Below are positions 1 to 12,339 of a DNA stretch of 64,000 nucleotides, one piece after another (the stretch's first letter is position 1; every line of letters starts with the position of its first letter). The notes beneath the pieces were generated by a model. That model searched no databases and was not told the origin of the DNA. It saw only the letters and a program-made list of their open reading frames with translations. The position numbers and the translations under genes were made by a program. Source of the DNA: Chaetoderma sp. LZ-2023a (taxonomy: Eukaryota; Mollusca; Caudofoveata; Chaetodermatida; Chaetodermatidae); assembly GCA_034401795.1 (NCBI GenBank), contig CM067374.1:131597206-131661205 (forward strand), read 5' to 3'.

Positions 1-379
1 TGGAACAATCAGTTATTAGTCAGAATGGGCACCTGCAGAGCATAACTCCTGTAATTCAATGTAACCATGTTATAATATGCTGTTATACGATTATATTATA
101 TACGTTAATTATTATTAGTTAATTAGTTAATTTTACTCCTAGACCACATTCACGCGCAGGCACGCCATCACTTACTACACATTTGTTGACATAACAACAT
201 AATCATATTTAAGAGTGGACAAATGCTGACGATGGACAGTTAGACAGAGAGTTAAAGTTAGGGGCAGTTAGTTAGTGGGCGCTACGGACTCGGACAGACT
301 TCGACAGTGGTCTCTGACCGCTAGTGACGGCCAGTGAGTAGTGAGGCTGTTAGAATGTATTTAGCTGTCTGATTAGTTA
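1..379. other. Unassigned AT-rich flank of long repeat
   Basis: No coding region is supported here. The stretch from about 235 to 355 is rich in short GACAGT/TTAGTTAG-like words and reads like the outer part of an LTR, but no matching second LTR is visible, so this is only a suggestion. The shared sequence with the copy at 55675 begins at about 380. Confidence 0.4.
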
Positions 380-3300
380 CAGATACGTTCTTACGGTTAA
401 CTTTGTTATATTTTATTATGATACTTCTCCCTTAGGAATCGATTGTAGTTAATTAGAATAGGCTTAGAATAAGTAAGGGACAGGTGACACAAATTTGGAA
501 TTATATGTGTAATCTATATGATTAAGAAAGTTCAGTAAACGAGTCATCATTAATAGAATACAACATTGTGTCATCCATTCCATCTATCTCCGCTAGACGA
601 AAGATCCCGGTCGGTACGCGGGTTGAGACAGTGGCGAGTTAAATCCCCATAAGAACCAACCACGTGACCACCAGTCAACATCAACCACCGGTACCATAAT
701 GCACTTCTTGGAAATAGTGGAGATTGACCCAAAATATACATGCCCATAGAAGCCGAAACTGGCATGAGGTCAAATCTTCAATAAAACTAATTCCGCCATT
801 GATGACAATGACAAAAATCGGCGCCACCTTCCAGACTTCATTGAATTTTGACAATCATCCTGACGAAAAGGCTCCATATATCGAAGGAACTTTGTCTGTT
901 TTCCCAGTCAATGCCATAGAAGGCATACTTCTGCGTGGCCCTTGGAATATGGATTGAGTCAAGAATGAATAATGGCTTGAAGATGAAGTCGGGATTGGCT
1001 TGCCATTCTCAATAATGAGAAACAGTTACTTTCCAACATTCGCAATGTCAATGATGTAAAACAGAGTGAGGGCAAGCGCGCATCACCATTTCGACCACAA
1101 GAAACATGTTAAAATGAAACAGGCCGATTGTGTCGCAAATAAAATCAAGACGGATGAGGATGATGTTCATGATCTGCGTACCTATCTCATTGAATGCAAG
1201 TGTGGTCCGTTTGGCCATATCAAACAGGCACTTAATTCTCTGCAGTAAGGAATTCTGCCTTCAGAAACGCTCGGTCCTGATCTGCAAAGAAATATGTCAT
1301 GAGGAAATTGGATGCATTTGTGGTAGAGATGGTGCATTCCAAGACCAAGTAACTGAATGACGAGCCCCGCGGAATAAATTACCACATTTGCAAACGAAGA
1401 AGTAAAAAACAGACAATGATAATATGAAAAGAAATAAAACATTGCTGGAAACAAAAGCCATGGCCGCTGTTTTTTTGGCCTGTCTGGTGAGAGGCGTGTT
1501 CTCCAACTTGAACAGGTGGTGCAGAATCGTGTGATAGAGGAGAGTCTCGCTATCCGCAAGACTAATGGCACGGTGTGGAAGATAAAGTTGCAAGAGAAAC
1601 TCACGATGACACCAATACACATCACTACATATATACGATGATCATTGGCATGTGCCTAACCAAAGATTGAGAGAAGACTAATGGTATCAATCACCGCTGG
1701 GGAGATCATAGAAAGGGGTTCACACAGGTCTGACAAAGCACAAATATGCAGAGCTGATCATTTGCGTGAATGAGATATACAATCAGAAACACGTAATCAA
1801 AGACAGCGAGCATATTCTTCCTGCAATCAGAGACAGTCACCTCCTCCTCCGCACATTTCAGCAGCACGATGACAGAACACTGCAGACACATCTGCTGTAG
1901 ACGCCATTTACTGTGTAGGCGTCAGTGCGGATAATTTCAGTCCAGGAGAGCCTGCACGACAGTTTTCTGTTTCCATGCAGAAGCTGGCACTGCAATGTTT
2001 TTCATATACAATGTCCTCCGGTCAGAGAGCTATGCAGAGGGCTGTATATTCTTGATACAGCGATAACAGATAATTGCGTACTTGTGTCTAATGTTGCCCA
2101 CCAGATATCGAAAGTGTTATGTTTGAAACGGAAAGCGCAGCTCATTATCACTTGATGTCTAGGCAAGAAAGAAAGGTGGCCTGCATCTTTCCACATCATG
2201 TCCTCACTCACTGTGATCATAAAGCTGACTTCTCCAGCACTACCTAGAAGTGAGAGGGCGACTGCATCTAAAGTTGTAACGAGGCACGTGAACTTTTAGT
2301 AGTGTGTGGTACAGAGCTCTCTGCTAAAAAGTGGATTTGGAGCAACTTGCAATCCGATACATATATTGTGGCCTCAAGAATACGACTCTGGGAAAAGTGA
2401 GCAGAGCTCAGTGGATGGCACTGAAGAAGTAGAGCAACATACGGCTAGCACTGGACTCGGACAGTCTTCATCTGCACATAAAATCGACAAATTTCTGCGA
2501 AAGCACCCCAACTTCTTGGTCCACCCCTCACCTATGGGGCATAGATAGCATTTGTTAGATGGTCTATGCACAACACCCAGCCTCTGATTTCTTCATATTT
2601 GCCTGTACTGCTGAACCCAATTGATGATGAAGACATGGACAGTGAAAGTGAACATGACGATCTCGTTGATTCTACTTCTTATTTTGATTTTTCTCTGCGA
2701 TAATCAGGTAGTAAAAGTCAGTATATCGATCGGTCAGCCTGTTGTTTGGTCAAATCGTTGAAATGTTTAACAAAGGCTATATCTCACGATTGGATAATCA
2801 TATCACAATCAAATTTGGAGACATGGTTACCTACATCGGCCAAGCTGCCATTGCTACAAACATAGCATGTCACACTTGTTCAGCGATATGGGTCACAGCT
2901 AATGAACATCCGCGTGTTTAAAATCTGAGAAGGTGGCTTTATTGTTTAAAGTGGACAGTAATTGCCATATCAATTTGCTCATGCTAGAATTAATGGGACA
3001 ATACATTGGATGTGTGCATATCGGTCGTTTGGTTCCTAAATTATACAATTTTGTAATTTTCATAATGGTCGACAACGCCATCTTGGATTTGGAGGTGAAG
3101 AGGACGCCCAAACAAGAAAGCACCCAACAGATTTCCCAAATGAGTGGGAAATGACCCATCATTCATGATTGTAGTGTATTTAGTTCAAACGTTGTCACCG
3201 GCCTCATTCTCGAAATGACCTCTGGCATCCATTTTGGAACTCGTGCTCAAACGGAGTTAGCTCACATATGTTTGAGAGACATGGGAGCTAAATCTTTTCT

Positions 3301-4554
3301 AGGGCATATATATCAACAAGAAAAAACATAGGAGAATAATGGTCACAGATTCCATAAATTTACTCTAATGAGCATGAATTGGCCGGCCAAGTGAAGACCA
3401 TTTTTGACAAATTTACCACTGGAATCACTGATTCTCTCATCGAGCCAGTTATTCCCGTGGTATCATTTTCAAAATAGTATTCTCCTGGCCGGCAAATGAA
3501 CATCCCCAAAGACCATTGCAGAGGTCAGTTTTGGGCGGCTTCACCATGAAAGGATGTTTCCCTACTCTAATCAGTGCATCTATTAGCAACTAAATTGAAC
3601 ACTAATTTAATCAACTGCTGATCAAATACCCATACTCTCTTTTCCGTTTGATCATAATCAGCACTAACAGTTTAGACAGTTTAACCTTTACAACAAGAAA
3701 TCCCTGAAAAAGTGCATCTCCTAGGGTTTTTTCTCCATCACCTTAAAACTACAGACACTACTATCATTTATTGGTCGCAACTTGACGTAAAAATTATTTT
3801 GGGATCCGCCGACCCAAAAACCGGCATAAGCAACATTGTTGTAGTTAAGGTAATTTATATTTCTAGGACTGCCAGATGGTAGAAATTTGGCATATACGTT
3901 GATGCATCAGATTACTATAAATTGAGAAATTAAAATCGTTAGCGATCATATAAGCCTTTAGGAAATCCGCATTTCCATGGCGTGCATGTCCCATCGGAAA
4001 TGTATGGGAGCAATATTCGGTCAGTGACTGCCCCTCGGGTTCTTTCTCAATCGTCTTGAAACTTAACATGCATCTAGCATCTCTTGGCTGGCAACCTGAT
4101 GCAAAAAAATGTCGGTCCGGTAGCTGGTTCTTGAGAAAACGATGCATAAACTCAAGTTTGTCGCATCATTATAGTTCTTACATCTTTGATTCTCAGAGGA
4201 TTGTCATTTTACACGTACCTAGATACTAGATTGTACAATTGTTTAGAAATATAAAATCGTTAGTAAACATATCAACATTTCTGTTATTGCAAATCTGACA
4301 CATTTTCGGTGATTTGGCGATAGATTACGGACTTATGGTTGGGTTTTTTCACCATTTCATGCAGATGATCCGGGGCGAAATTGCCTCTCAGACGTAATTT
4401 ACAGATCTCCGATATCACGATCGGTCCATGAGATCTCCTGATTTGTGTAACGTAGACAAATTTTTCCATAGGGAATGCAATGGAAATTGAATTGATGATA
4501 AATGACCCAGTTGTAGAACTATCAACTCTAAACTTAATACACTTCTAGTACGCC
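380..4554. repeat. Long dispersed repeat, copy 1
   Basis: This 4.2 kb stretch is repeated in direct orientation at 55675-63912 with only a few percent divergence by eye. Shared landmarks include the blocks at 560-760, 1066-1370, 1860-2110 and 2380-2560. Several short open stretches are conserved between copies but separated by stops in both, so it looks like an old element, not a working gene. I do not recognise the encoded protein. Copy 1 lacks the 3.66 kb transposon found in copy 2 and serves as its empty site at 1003-1010. The 5' part (380-720) resembles an LTR followed by a leader, so a decayed LTR element is one reading; a segmental duplication is the other. Confidence 0.8.
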
Positions 4555-4560
4555 TGGGCT
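3720..4560. repeat. Diverged tandem units of about 320 bp
   Basis: Blocks beginning with ATCCGCATTTCC, followed by ATGTCCCAT, GGAGCAATATTC and a GGGTT(C/T)TTTCTC word, recur at about 320 bp spacing. A first unit is partly present from 3720, a second lies at 3958-4150, and a more divergent third at about 4270-4550. The same array is better preserved at 63010-63912. The units are 60-75% alike by eye, so the array is old. Confidence 0.5.
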
Positions 4561-6440
4561 GCTCTTACCTTTATCTTGGACCGAAGGAATAGTTTCCGTA
4601 AAAATGCTTTTCGGAGCCAAAACATCCTATAGAAAATACAGGAGAGTGGTATTCTAATAGCGACTCCCCTAGGAGTATGTGCATATCATATTGAAACAAC
4701 ATCATTCCAGCACCTTTAGACACACATCCAGCCCAAATTTCTTTGCTGATTTGAGCAGGGTTTTTAGATTTGTATCACAAACCATTTCTTCCATAGAAAA
4801 TGTATTTGAAATAGGTTTGTTGATGAATGACAGTTTTCGGACAATCATCTCCAAACAACCTAGTATATCATAGGGCCTGTATTGGCATTGCACAGTATTT
4901 GGATCCAGTTTGCGGAGAATTCAACATAATGTCTGTAGGGTACATGCCCAAGTTGAAGGGCAGCACATGGACATCAGAATTACTAGTTTAGATGTATTGC
5001 AAAAATTAACTCCTTTCCATCAGAGAAGGTCAATGGACATATTAGACGGTACCCTGTGGAGTCCTTTCATGTTTCCACCACCCATGGGTCACAGGCCCAG
5101 GTGGTAAGACACCTATTTGCCTCAAGATTATCAGTTTTCACTTTTTGACATATATTACCTCCCTTTGCCCATACAAGCTGATTGAGATTGATAAATTGAG
5201 TGAAATGTTAGGTTTTAGAGCGGTCCAACTATATTTGCACATTTCTCGGTTATTTGACCCCGCAGAGTGTTTTCTTTGATTTTCATGAAAACTGTATCAA
5301 CGGTATATCAGATATGTCTAATCTAATGGTTATGATTTCGGAGTGATCGGAGCTCAATGGCAATCTCATCAGTTAGGCATCAATGTTATCAGTTTTCGTT
5401 GATTTTTGCAGAAATGGATTCCCGTTAATTAAGCATGCCCATGGTAAATGAAATTAGATGGGCCGTAATGGCCAGATATCGCAGATTTACAGTTACTTCA
5501 GTAAATGTGTTCTAGTTTTGTCCAGTTATCCATTTTAGGTCTGCTGTCCCGTGACATCGACATCAATACAGTCGCTCAATCATGATTTTGAATAACTGTT
5601 TCAATACTTTCACTGACGACGTTGCACAACAGATACATTCAGTTACGGTCATTTCAAAATATTCTTGTGAGTATTTCAAGAGGTTTTTTATTATAAAGAA
5701 TGCAGTGTATGTGGTCTAGCTTTTATCTGTAACTGACTAATCAATCTCATCAGTGGTCGGGGAACAGAAACGTAACCATTAGAAACGGAACTCTGAAATG
5801 TTAAATTCAAAACAATAAGTTAAATAAACTGTTGAATAATTTGAAACTGTTTGCTGGAAGATGTTACCATGGACGGATTCAGACGGCTGAGAGGGGGGGG
5901 GGGGGGCGATTGTGGCAATTTGACGCGCCTCCACTCCCAAAGCGCTCGTAAGTTGTTTTTTTAAATCGACAAATGTAGAAAGGAAAGGAATGGCGTTATC
6001 TGTCATCAGAATGCAGGAAATTGCTTCTAAGAGCATCTAATTGTCAAATTTCTTTGCCTGAGGTAACCAGGTCTCATAGCGCAGACTTACATCAGCTCGG
6101 GGCTGTTGCCGCGACGCAGCAGGTTTTCCCAAGTAAATAAGTTCCATAAAATTAAGCATAATAATTGTTACAAAGTAAACAAATAGCCGCGTCTGGCATG
6201 CGGGATGAAAACGCTTAAAAGCTATTAATTGATTGATTACGACAAAAGCTTACACGCAATATGTGTCTATAAATGCTTTGCCAGGCATAGAACATACGGT
6301 GTTTAGATTTGTCCGCGGATCCAAACAGTTATCGGATTTGTCTCTGATGTGAGTGAAAATGGAATAGTCATTTCCAGGGATACAGCGGTAGGTGCGCATA
6401 ATTAGGTGCACATAATTTAACACTTTAAACCCCAAATTTC
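4555..6440. other. Intergenic, no gene seen
   Basis: No gene, RNA gene or clear element is supported. A poly-G run of about 15 bases lies near 5894-5907. A further weak relative of the 320-bp tandem unit may lie at about 4740-4850. Confidence 0.5.
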
Positions 6441-6449
6441 CTCGCAGAA

Positions 6450-6615
6450 AATCTCCATTTGCCCAACAAGATAAGATACCTTTTGAAAATCTATTACTGG
6501 AATGACTGGCTTCCGTATCGAACCAGTCATTTCAGTTGTAAATTTTCCAAAATGCTATACCCTTGCTAAAATAATGGGCATTTCTAAAGAGCACTGCAGA
6601 AGTCGTTTAGTGCTA
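6450..6615. repeat. Palindromic P-family repeat copy
   Basis: The core is an imperfect palindrome: ACTGGAATGACTGGC, a short loop, then its complement with CAGTCATTTCAGT, flanked by CCATTTGCC on one side and GGGCATTT on the other. This is one of about eleven copies of the same hairpin in the window. Confidence 0.65.
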
Positions 6616-6659
6616 AGGGCTAAACTTTGAAATCCCATTGCCAAAATTCTAGACGACTA

Positions 6660-6770
6660 CAGGACAGTTGTTGGATATTTTGAAACCAATTTTGCTGGAA
6701 CACTTTACTGCCATAGACTCCCAGTCAAATTAGTTTCAAAATATGCAAATGATTACATCATTACAAATGT
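6660..6770. repeat. Degenerate foldback hairpin core
   Basis: TTGGATATTTTGAAACCAATTTTGC on the left and AGTCAAATTAGTTTCAAAATA on the right are diverged arms of the hairpin described at 7157-7229. The flanking arms of the foldback element are not recognisable. Confidence 0.45.
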
Positions 6771-6806
6771 GTCATTTTTGATCTGGAAGTGTTAAAGAGT
6801 TAAAAG

Positions 6807-6872
6807 AGGTAAACCTGTCTACAACGGCCACCTGTTTTAGAGGTAAACCTGTCTACAACGGCCACCTGTTTT
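6807..6872. repeat. 34-bp direct duplication
   Basis: Two adjacent copies of a 34-bp unit starting AGGTAAACCTGTCTACAACG. They are identical over their shared length, so the duplication is recent. Confidence 0.9.
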
Positions 6873-6964
6873 CAGCGTCATTCACCATCTTCGTGCCCCA
6901 ACCGGTATGTATTCTTAGTATAGTAGGCGATCCAATCTGTCTCTCAAGCATCTGACGTCATGAT

Positions 6965-7322
6965 CAATGGAGGATTCCAGTTTATCAATCTATCATGTGG
7001 CGTCATAATAAATTACGTGCCGTGCAAGATGACGTCGTAACCAATTACGTCATGAATTACTTAGATAAGTTCGTCATGAACGCTTAATTAGCGACGGACT
7101 AAGCGTTGTTGTACGAATTCTATGTCTTTACTATTTAATAAACATGTTGTTTTATGTTTTGAAACTAATTTGACTGGGTGCTGTTGCTGCCATAGGCAGC
7201 AACAGCGCCCAGTCAAATTAGTTTCAAAATAGTCAACAGCTTGCCTGTATATGTTTCTGAAATTGATGGTCAGTGAGGTCTGGGCTCAATCGAGGCGGTG
7301 CATAGTTAAAACTGGATTCGTC
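6965..7322. mobile_element. Foldback element, right part
   Basis: This copy keeps the centre and right arm of the foldback family best seen at 15549-16214. In order it has GACGTCAT-rich central DNA, the inner inverted repeat ending in TACGAATTCTATGTCTTTA (7119-7137), a near-perfect 73-bp hairpin at 7157-7229, and the outer terminus ending in AAAACTGGATTC near 7319. The left hairpin arm is missing. Confidence 0.65.
7157..7229. repeat. Near-perfect 35-bp-arm hairpin
   Basis: Arms from TTTTGAAACTAATTTGACTG to GTTGCTGCC pair with their reverse complement across a 3-base loop, with a single T/C difference. It is the best preserved example of the hairpin nested within each foldback arm. Confidence 0.9.
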
Positions 7323-7502
7323 CTGTCTGTAATACTACAAAATACCTATATTTATTGAAATAAAAACAAGTTTATTAGCACAATTTTCGAGGGAACAATT
7401 TGCGCTATTTCCTGTCATTGTAACATACTGGGATATGCAGCTAAATTGTGTTTATTCAGCTCCGGAATGGTTAGTTATGAATTGTGGTGTTTTTGTGTTT
7501 AA
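7323..7502. other. Short spacer, no feature
   Basis: AT-rich spacer between two mobile elements; no gene or repeat recognised. Confidence 0.4.
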
Positions 7503-7506
7503 TCAA

Positions 7507-7830
7507 AGGTGCATATTCACAGCAAAATGCCTGAAAGTAAAATTGTTAAAATTGTATACGTTCAGCAGCTTAAAATGTGTATGTCATTGTAATTAAACGA
7601 GACAAATCTTAGCATATAATGACTTCATTTCAGATAAATTAATATAATATTTTTAAGATGTGAATTTGAATTAGGGACTTGTGTCTCTAATTCAGTTTCA
7701 CAATTTAAAAAAAAATTATCTTAATTTATACACCATATGCTAAGATTTATTTAGTTTCACAATTTAAGGCTTTAAAGGTATATTATGTTATCAATTTTAT
7801 TTTCAAGCATTTTGGTGTGAATATGCACCT
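7507..7830. mobile_element. TTAA-type MITE, copy A
   Basis: The terminal inverted repeats are AGGTGCATATTCACA at the left and TGTGAATATGCACCT at the right. The interior is itself roughly palindromic, with GACTTGTGTCTCTAATTCA at the centre. Flanks are TCAA on the left and TTAA on the right, consistent with a TTAA target duplication with one change, as for piggyBac-type elements. No coding capacity. Two further copies lie at 14162-14470 and 34329-34672. Confidence 0.85.
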
Positions 7831-7834
7831 TTAA

Positions 7835-8135
7835 TGGAGAAATCAAGCAGTCAACTGCCAGAGCCTATTTCCAGTCAAATTATTTTGAAAATATCCAACC
7901 TGATAATTATAACAATAAAAACTCTTCTCTTGGCACTTGCATGCCATCAGAGACTGTCGCTTGATGCGACAAAATGGCGGCGACCGCAGTTCATATACTT
8001 TACAATATGCCGTAAATGATGAAAGAAAGTGTGAATTCAGGATTTTTGTTTTACCCTCTTAGGCTGTAGTGTACGGTTAGGGGTGAATAAGGACAGTTAC
8101 TATAAAGTGTCCGATTGTTCGTGATTAGGGAGGCC
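7835..8135. other. Spacer, no gene seen
   Basis: Contains a weak match to one arm of the foldback hairpin (TCAAATTATTTTGAAAATATC near 7875) but no convincing gene or complete element. Confidence 0.35.
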
Positions 8136-8139
8136 GGGG

Positions 8140-8597
8140 ACTCCGAAGACTCTGTATCTTTAGGGCCTGCGGAGCCTGCACGCACATATTGGAAATTCTG
8201 TATCTTTAGGGCCTGCGGAGCCTGCACATATTGGAAATTCGGTATCTCTTTAGGGCCTGCGGAGCCTGCACATATTGGAAATTCGGTATCTTTACTGCAT
8301 ATAGAGGTTGAGGACCTCGAGAATTCAGTAACTTTAATGACTACCGAGGCTGCAGACGACGAAAATCCTTTATCACTGTGGCTCTGGAGGCTACAGAACG
8401 CGAAACTCCTTTATCATTGTGGCTCTGGAGGATGCAGACCACGAATGTGCTGTATACTTAGGGCATATGGGCGCTGGGAACCAAGAAAATCCAGTAACTT
8501 TAGTGACTACGGACGCTGCAGACCAAGAAATCACGCATCCTTAGTGCCTGCAGATGCTGCAAACCACCAGAATTATGCATCTTTAGTGCCTTCAAAG
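8140..8597. repeat. Minisatellite, unit about 40-45 bp
   Basis: About ten tandem units built on TTTAGGGCCTGCGGAGCCTGC followed by GGAAATTCGGTATC. The first three units (8157-8290) are nearly identical, and later units drift towards CTGCAGACCAAGAAAT. The array is open in one frame for 161 codons but has no proper ATG at its start, so the frame is probably a by-product of the repeat. Confidence 0.8.
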
Positions 8598-8705
8598 TAA
8601 GAGAACATCGTGATTGACGCATAAACACATCCCGGATTCCTAAGATAGGTGTGACCTAGTTATTACTATCAACAGGTGTAGACAGTCGGCGAAATATCTT
8701 GTCTT

Positions 8706-8926
<221 letters not shown>

Positions 8927-8939
8927 TATATAATCCGGG

Positions 8940-9026
8940 TAACGCAGGTTACTGGGCTGGTACTGTGACAATACTGCGCCATATGTGCACATTTTTGGTG
9001 CAGTGCCAGCCCAGTAAGCTGCATTA
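8940..9026. repeat. Small hairpin repeat (H3 family)
   Basis: TAACGCAGGTTACTGGGCTG on the left pairs with CAGCCCAGTAAGCTGCATTA on the right. A related hairpin lies at 12979-13068 and a half copy at about 28105-28165. At under 100 bp it is too small to be an autonomous element. Confidence 0.7.
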
Positions 9027-9239
9027 ATGTGATCCTTTGATCATGTAGAACATGCCCGATCATCCGATCACACCGGACATACTCTTAGATGAAAGAACAT
9101 AGCAACAAGAGTATAGATTTTCCAATCGTGTTTGTCTTTTAGAATTGCAACAATATTAACATTATCTAGCAGACTAGTTATATATGCATATATAATCCAA
9201 CATTAATTTTCATTTAACATAAGCTTTTTATTTTTCAGA
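9027..9239 (+). other. Upstream intron end and splice acceptor
   Basis: A pyrimidine-rich TTTTTATTTTTCAG ending at 9239 is a good splice acceptor just upstream of the receptor's first coding exon. This implies at least one noncoding 5' exon further upstream that I cannot locate. Confidence 0.6.
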
Positions 9240-9257
9240 TAAGTGTTGGTTTCTCGG

Positions 9258-11875
9258 ATGACTTTCACAATGTTTAGAAGACGTGTCGCGTACAGTTTCG
9301 TGGTACTTTATCTCCGTGTAATCCTGATTTCGGTACGAACAGAAAGAACTGAACATTCTGTGAGATTGACGGAGTCATCGGGAATAATAGAATCACCTGG
9401 CTATCCAGAGAACTACCCAAATAATGTTGTGTTCAACTGGAGTATTAACTTGCCTACATCGATGAGCATTGAGTTCACTATACGTAATCTATCCATTGAG
9501 TTATCTGAGCTGTGTAAACTTGATAGTCTAACTATTTATCAAGGTGACGAAATTACAGGCTTGTTTGCACTTGATGAGCCGATGTGTGGAGACAGATGTT
9601 TTTCTCCCGAGGATCGTGGATGCAAAAGACACGCAGTCGGACAAAATTTCCAGATCACGTTTGTGTCTGATGCGACTGTTTCCAAATCTGGTTTTCAGTT
9701 AGACTATACGGATGACGATGCGACAATCGTTAAGATATGCAATGGTATGCATGAGAATATATTGAACTTTGGTTACATTCGATCGAGTGCTCAAATTGGC
9801 ATTGTTGAGACGTATCCTGCGAATATGACATGTGAGTGGACAATTATTGCACCACCAGGACAATATGTCATGCTCGGGGTTAATCATTTCGACTTGAAAT
9901 ACTCAGGTCCCAGCTGCCTCGACGAGTATTTGGAACTCATTGTCAAGTTTAAGAATCAATTACTGCCAGAATCCACTAGGTACTATGGACGACGCCATTA
10001 TTGGGAAGAGGGGATGGAGAAGCAAATAACAGAAATAATTCTCCATTTTCGAAGCGACTCTATCGACAACAATGGGGGATTTGAGCTGGTTTATAAGTAT
10101 ATCTCTTCCTTTACTGGTTATTCAGTCGATTTTGAAACAGTTAGAATAAGAAAAGATAGTCTCGAAACTCCAAAACCATCCTTAATTGGGGCAAATTGTC
10201 CGGTTAACAGTTCATATTGTCAGACAAAACTTCTAATACAGACGGATATCGATGACCGTGTGCGGTTAACACTGCACAGTGGTTTGGTGACTCCAACTGT
10301 TTTATCTGAGAATCTTCTTCATGTATATGACGGTGGGTCTAATAACAGTGTGAATAGAATTACAGAGAACTATCGCACACCATCTGGTGATGTGCTATTT
10401 TATTCTAGTGGCCACTATATGTTCATTCTCGTGCACGTTTATTTAAATAACGTGAAAGATCTTGAGCAGTTAAATGTATCATTATACTCCGAAAGCATTT
10501 TTCTAAAACGCAGGATCAATATCTTACCATGTACTCTATCCAATTACAGATTAAGTCAAATGCGCGAGCAAGATAGTTGGGAATTAACATTTGCTGCTAA
10601 CAAAGAACGCTCAGGACGAAGCACATTTTGCATCAGTGAATTTCTGTTTGATTTTCAAAAATCATTACAAATCTCTACTAGACTGTATCACTCTGAAGCC
10701 TCGAACGTTGATGGGTGTGCATTTGAGGGAATTGTATTGTACGTCGATGGTGTTTCAGAATCCAACATGATTGGGCCATTTTGTGAATTGAGGGGGAACT
10801 TTGTAGAATCTGTGCTCAACAAACTTGTATTGACGAGCAGGACATTCTACTTATATTTATATTCGTATACCATGGCGCAGGGAAATTCTGCACCGTCGCT
10901 GGTTGAGATTATGATTGAAGAAACGTCATGCAAAGGTATCCAGTTGGCAGCTGACCTTCTTCCAACGATGGCTCCAACTACAAATGAGTCTGTAGACGCA
11001 ATTGTACAGGATGCCGATGAATACCATGCATTCTTCAGTGAAAATAGTGTATTTACTGATGATGATTGTGTCGTGATATCCATCCATAATCTACATGTCA
11101 ATCGTCCACCAAAGCCGTTTCGCATTCATTCAAACGAGTCGTTTCAAATTTGTTTTTACTCAGTACTGAATAGATTCCTATCAGTGCAATACGTCTCTGA
11201 AGTATGTGAGAATGCTGAGAATGGGGCGTTAATTGGCGACTTTTTATGGTCACTTGCAAGGTTCCAGAAAGGTGTAGCTGCTAGTACATGCCCGTACAGC
11301 ACGTCGTGTACAACTGAAGAGATGTCTCGTGATTGTGGAAGCATAGAGTTGCTTCCCCTGCTCAATAATAATGCCTTAGAGAAACCCTGCATCTGGAAAC
11401 TACACCGAGGACATATGCTTAGTGAGAAACTGCATTACTTCAGAATAGATATAGAGATATTTAAAGGTTTGCAATTAAAGATAGACGAATTCTTCGACTA
11501 TCCTTGTGAAGCCAACTCACGAATATCACACGGTCACTTGCCGTTTGACGTGGCCATAGAATCCGGAGTATCGGACTATGAATACAAAACTATCAGTGCC
11601 TTTTGTTTGATCATAACCTTCAAATACAGAATTCCTGATAGGAAAGACGTTCTTATTGCACATTATTCTCTTGAAAAGTATAAGTTGCCAAAATACAATG
11701 CCAGAGAAGATGCTATTTATGTAAATGGGAAGCGATATACTCGGCGTCGAAGATACTCTAACTATAAAACCAATAACGAGAAATGTCAGGATCTATCTTC
11801 ACCAGGATACCTAGTTAGTATCAACTCCAGAGAAGAGCTTGATCAATTGAAGCTTGCACTAGGAACTGTGTGGAG
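9258..11875 (+). CDS. GRL101-like receptor, first coding exon (CUB and CTLD start)
   Basis: This encodes about 873 residues of the extracellular part of a large receptor. The first ATG after the splice acceptor is at 9258, with a second at 9270. The N-terminus (FVVLYLRVILISV) looks like a signal peptide. A CUB domain follows at residues about 35-150 (GIIESPGYPENYPNN is typical), then a second at about 155-280 with paired cysteines. Next come diverged CUB-like cysteine segments to about residue 800. The last 55 residues open a C-type lectin domain (YVNGKRY, then LVSINSREELDQL). The exon ends at a clear donor (TGGAG/GTAAGG) at 11875. The remainder of the lectin domain begins the exon at 16358. 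The family is known from snail GRL101-type receptors; the ligand is unknown. No stop or frameshift is seen in this exon. Confidence 0.85.
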
Positions 11876-11883
11876 GTAAGGTA

Positions 11884-11907
11884 ACGACGACGACGACGAC
11901 GACGAGA

Positions 11908-11938
<31 letters not shown>
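11884..11938. repeat. (GAC)n microsatellite at the splice donor
   Basis: GAC/ACG trinucleotide repeat beginning only a few bases inside the intron, immediately after the donor. Confidence 0.95.
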
Positions 11939-11939
<1 letters not shown>

Positions 11940-11943
11940 CCCA

Positions 11944-12339
11944 TTAACCTTTCGTGTGTCAATAGCTCATTAAAGCGCTCAAAATACGTTATTTCAATTA
12001 ACCATGTAATCGCCAATACTTTTCAAGGAAATTTGAATTTTTGCAGTCAAAAAGAGTATTTTTTATAAATTTATAACGAAAATTTACAAAAAATAGATTT
12101 CTGTTATTCTTCAAATGGAGATTTATCAAAAGTGTAATTGTCAAGAAAATTCAAATTTCCGCTTAGCCAGTTCCCAATTTGCAGACCAAGAAGAGTATTT
12201 TTGACAATTTACCATGATTACCGAGCCAGTCATTCCACTGGTACATTTTCAAAAATATTTTTCTCTTAGCCTGCAAATGGGCATTTCTCAATATCAATGC
12301 AGTGGTCGTTTTTGACCAACCTGACCATTAAAGGGTTAA
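11944..12339. mobile_element. P-family TTAA element, full copy
   Basis: It begins TTAACCTTTCGTG and ends ACCATTAAAGGGTTAA, so it is flanked by TTAA with a short CCCTTT-like inverted terminus, as in piggyBac-type MITEs. It carries the family hairpin half CCGAGCCAGTCATTCCACTG at about 12219 and the CTTAGCCTGCAAATGGGCAT block. No coding capacity. A diverged full-length copy lies at 14781-15180. Confidence 0.7.

Noticed and set aside
5779-6036. 85-codon minus-strand frame across a poly-G run
   Set aside because: It relies on the homopolymer for its Pro stretch and has no domain or context.
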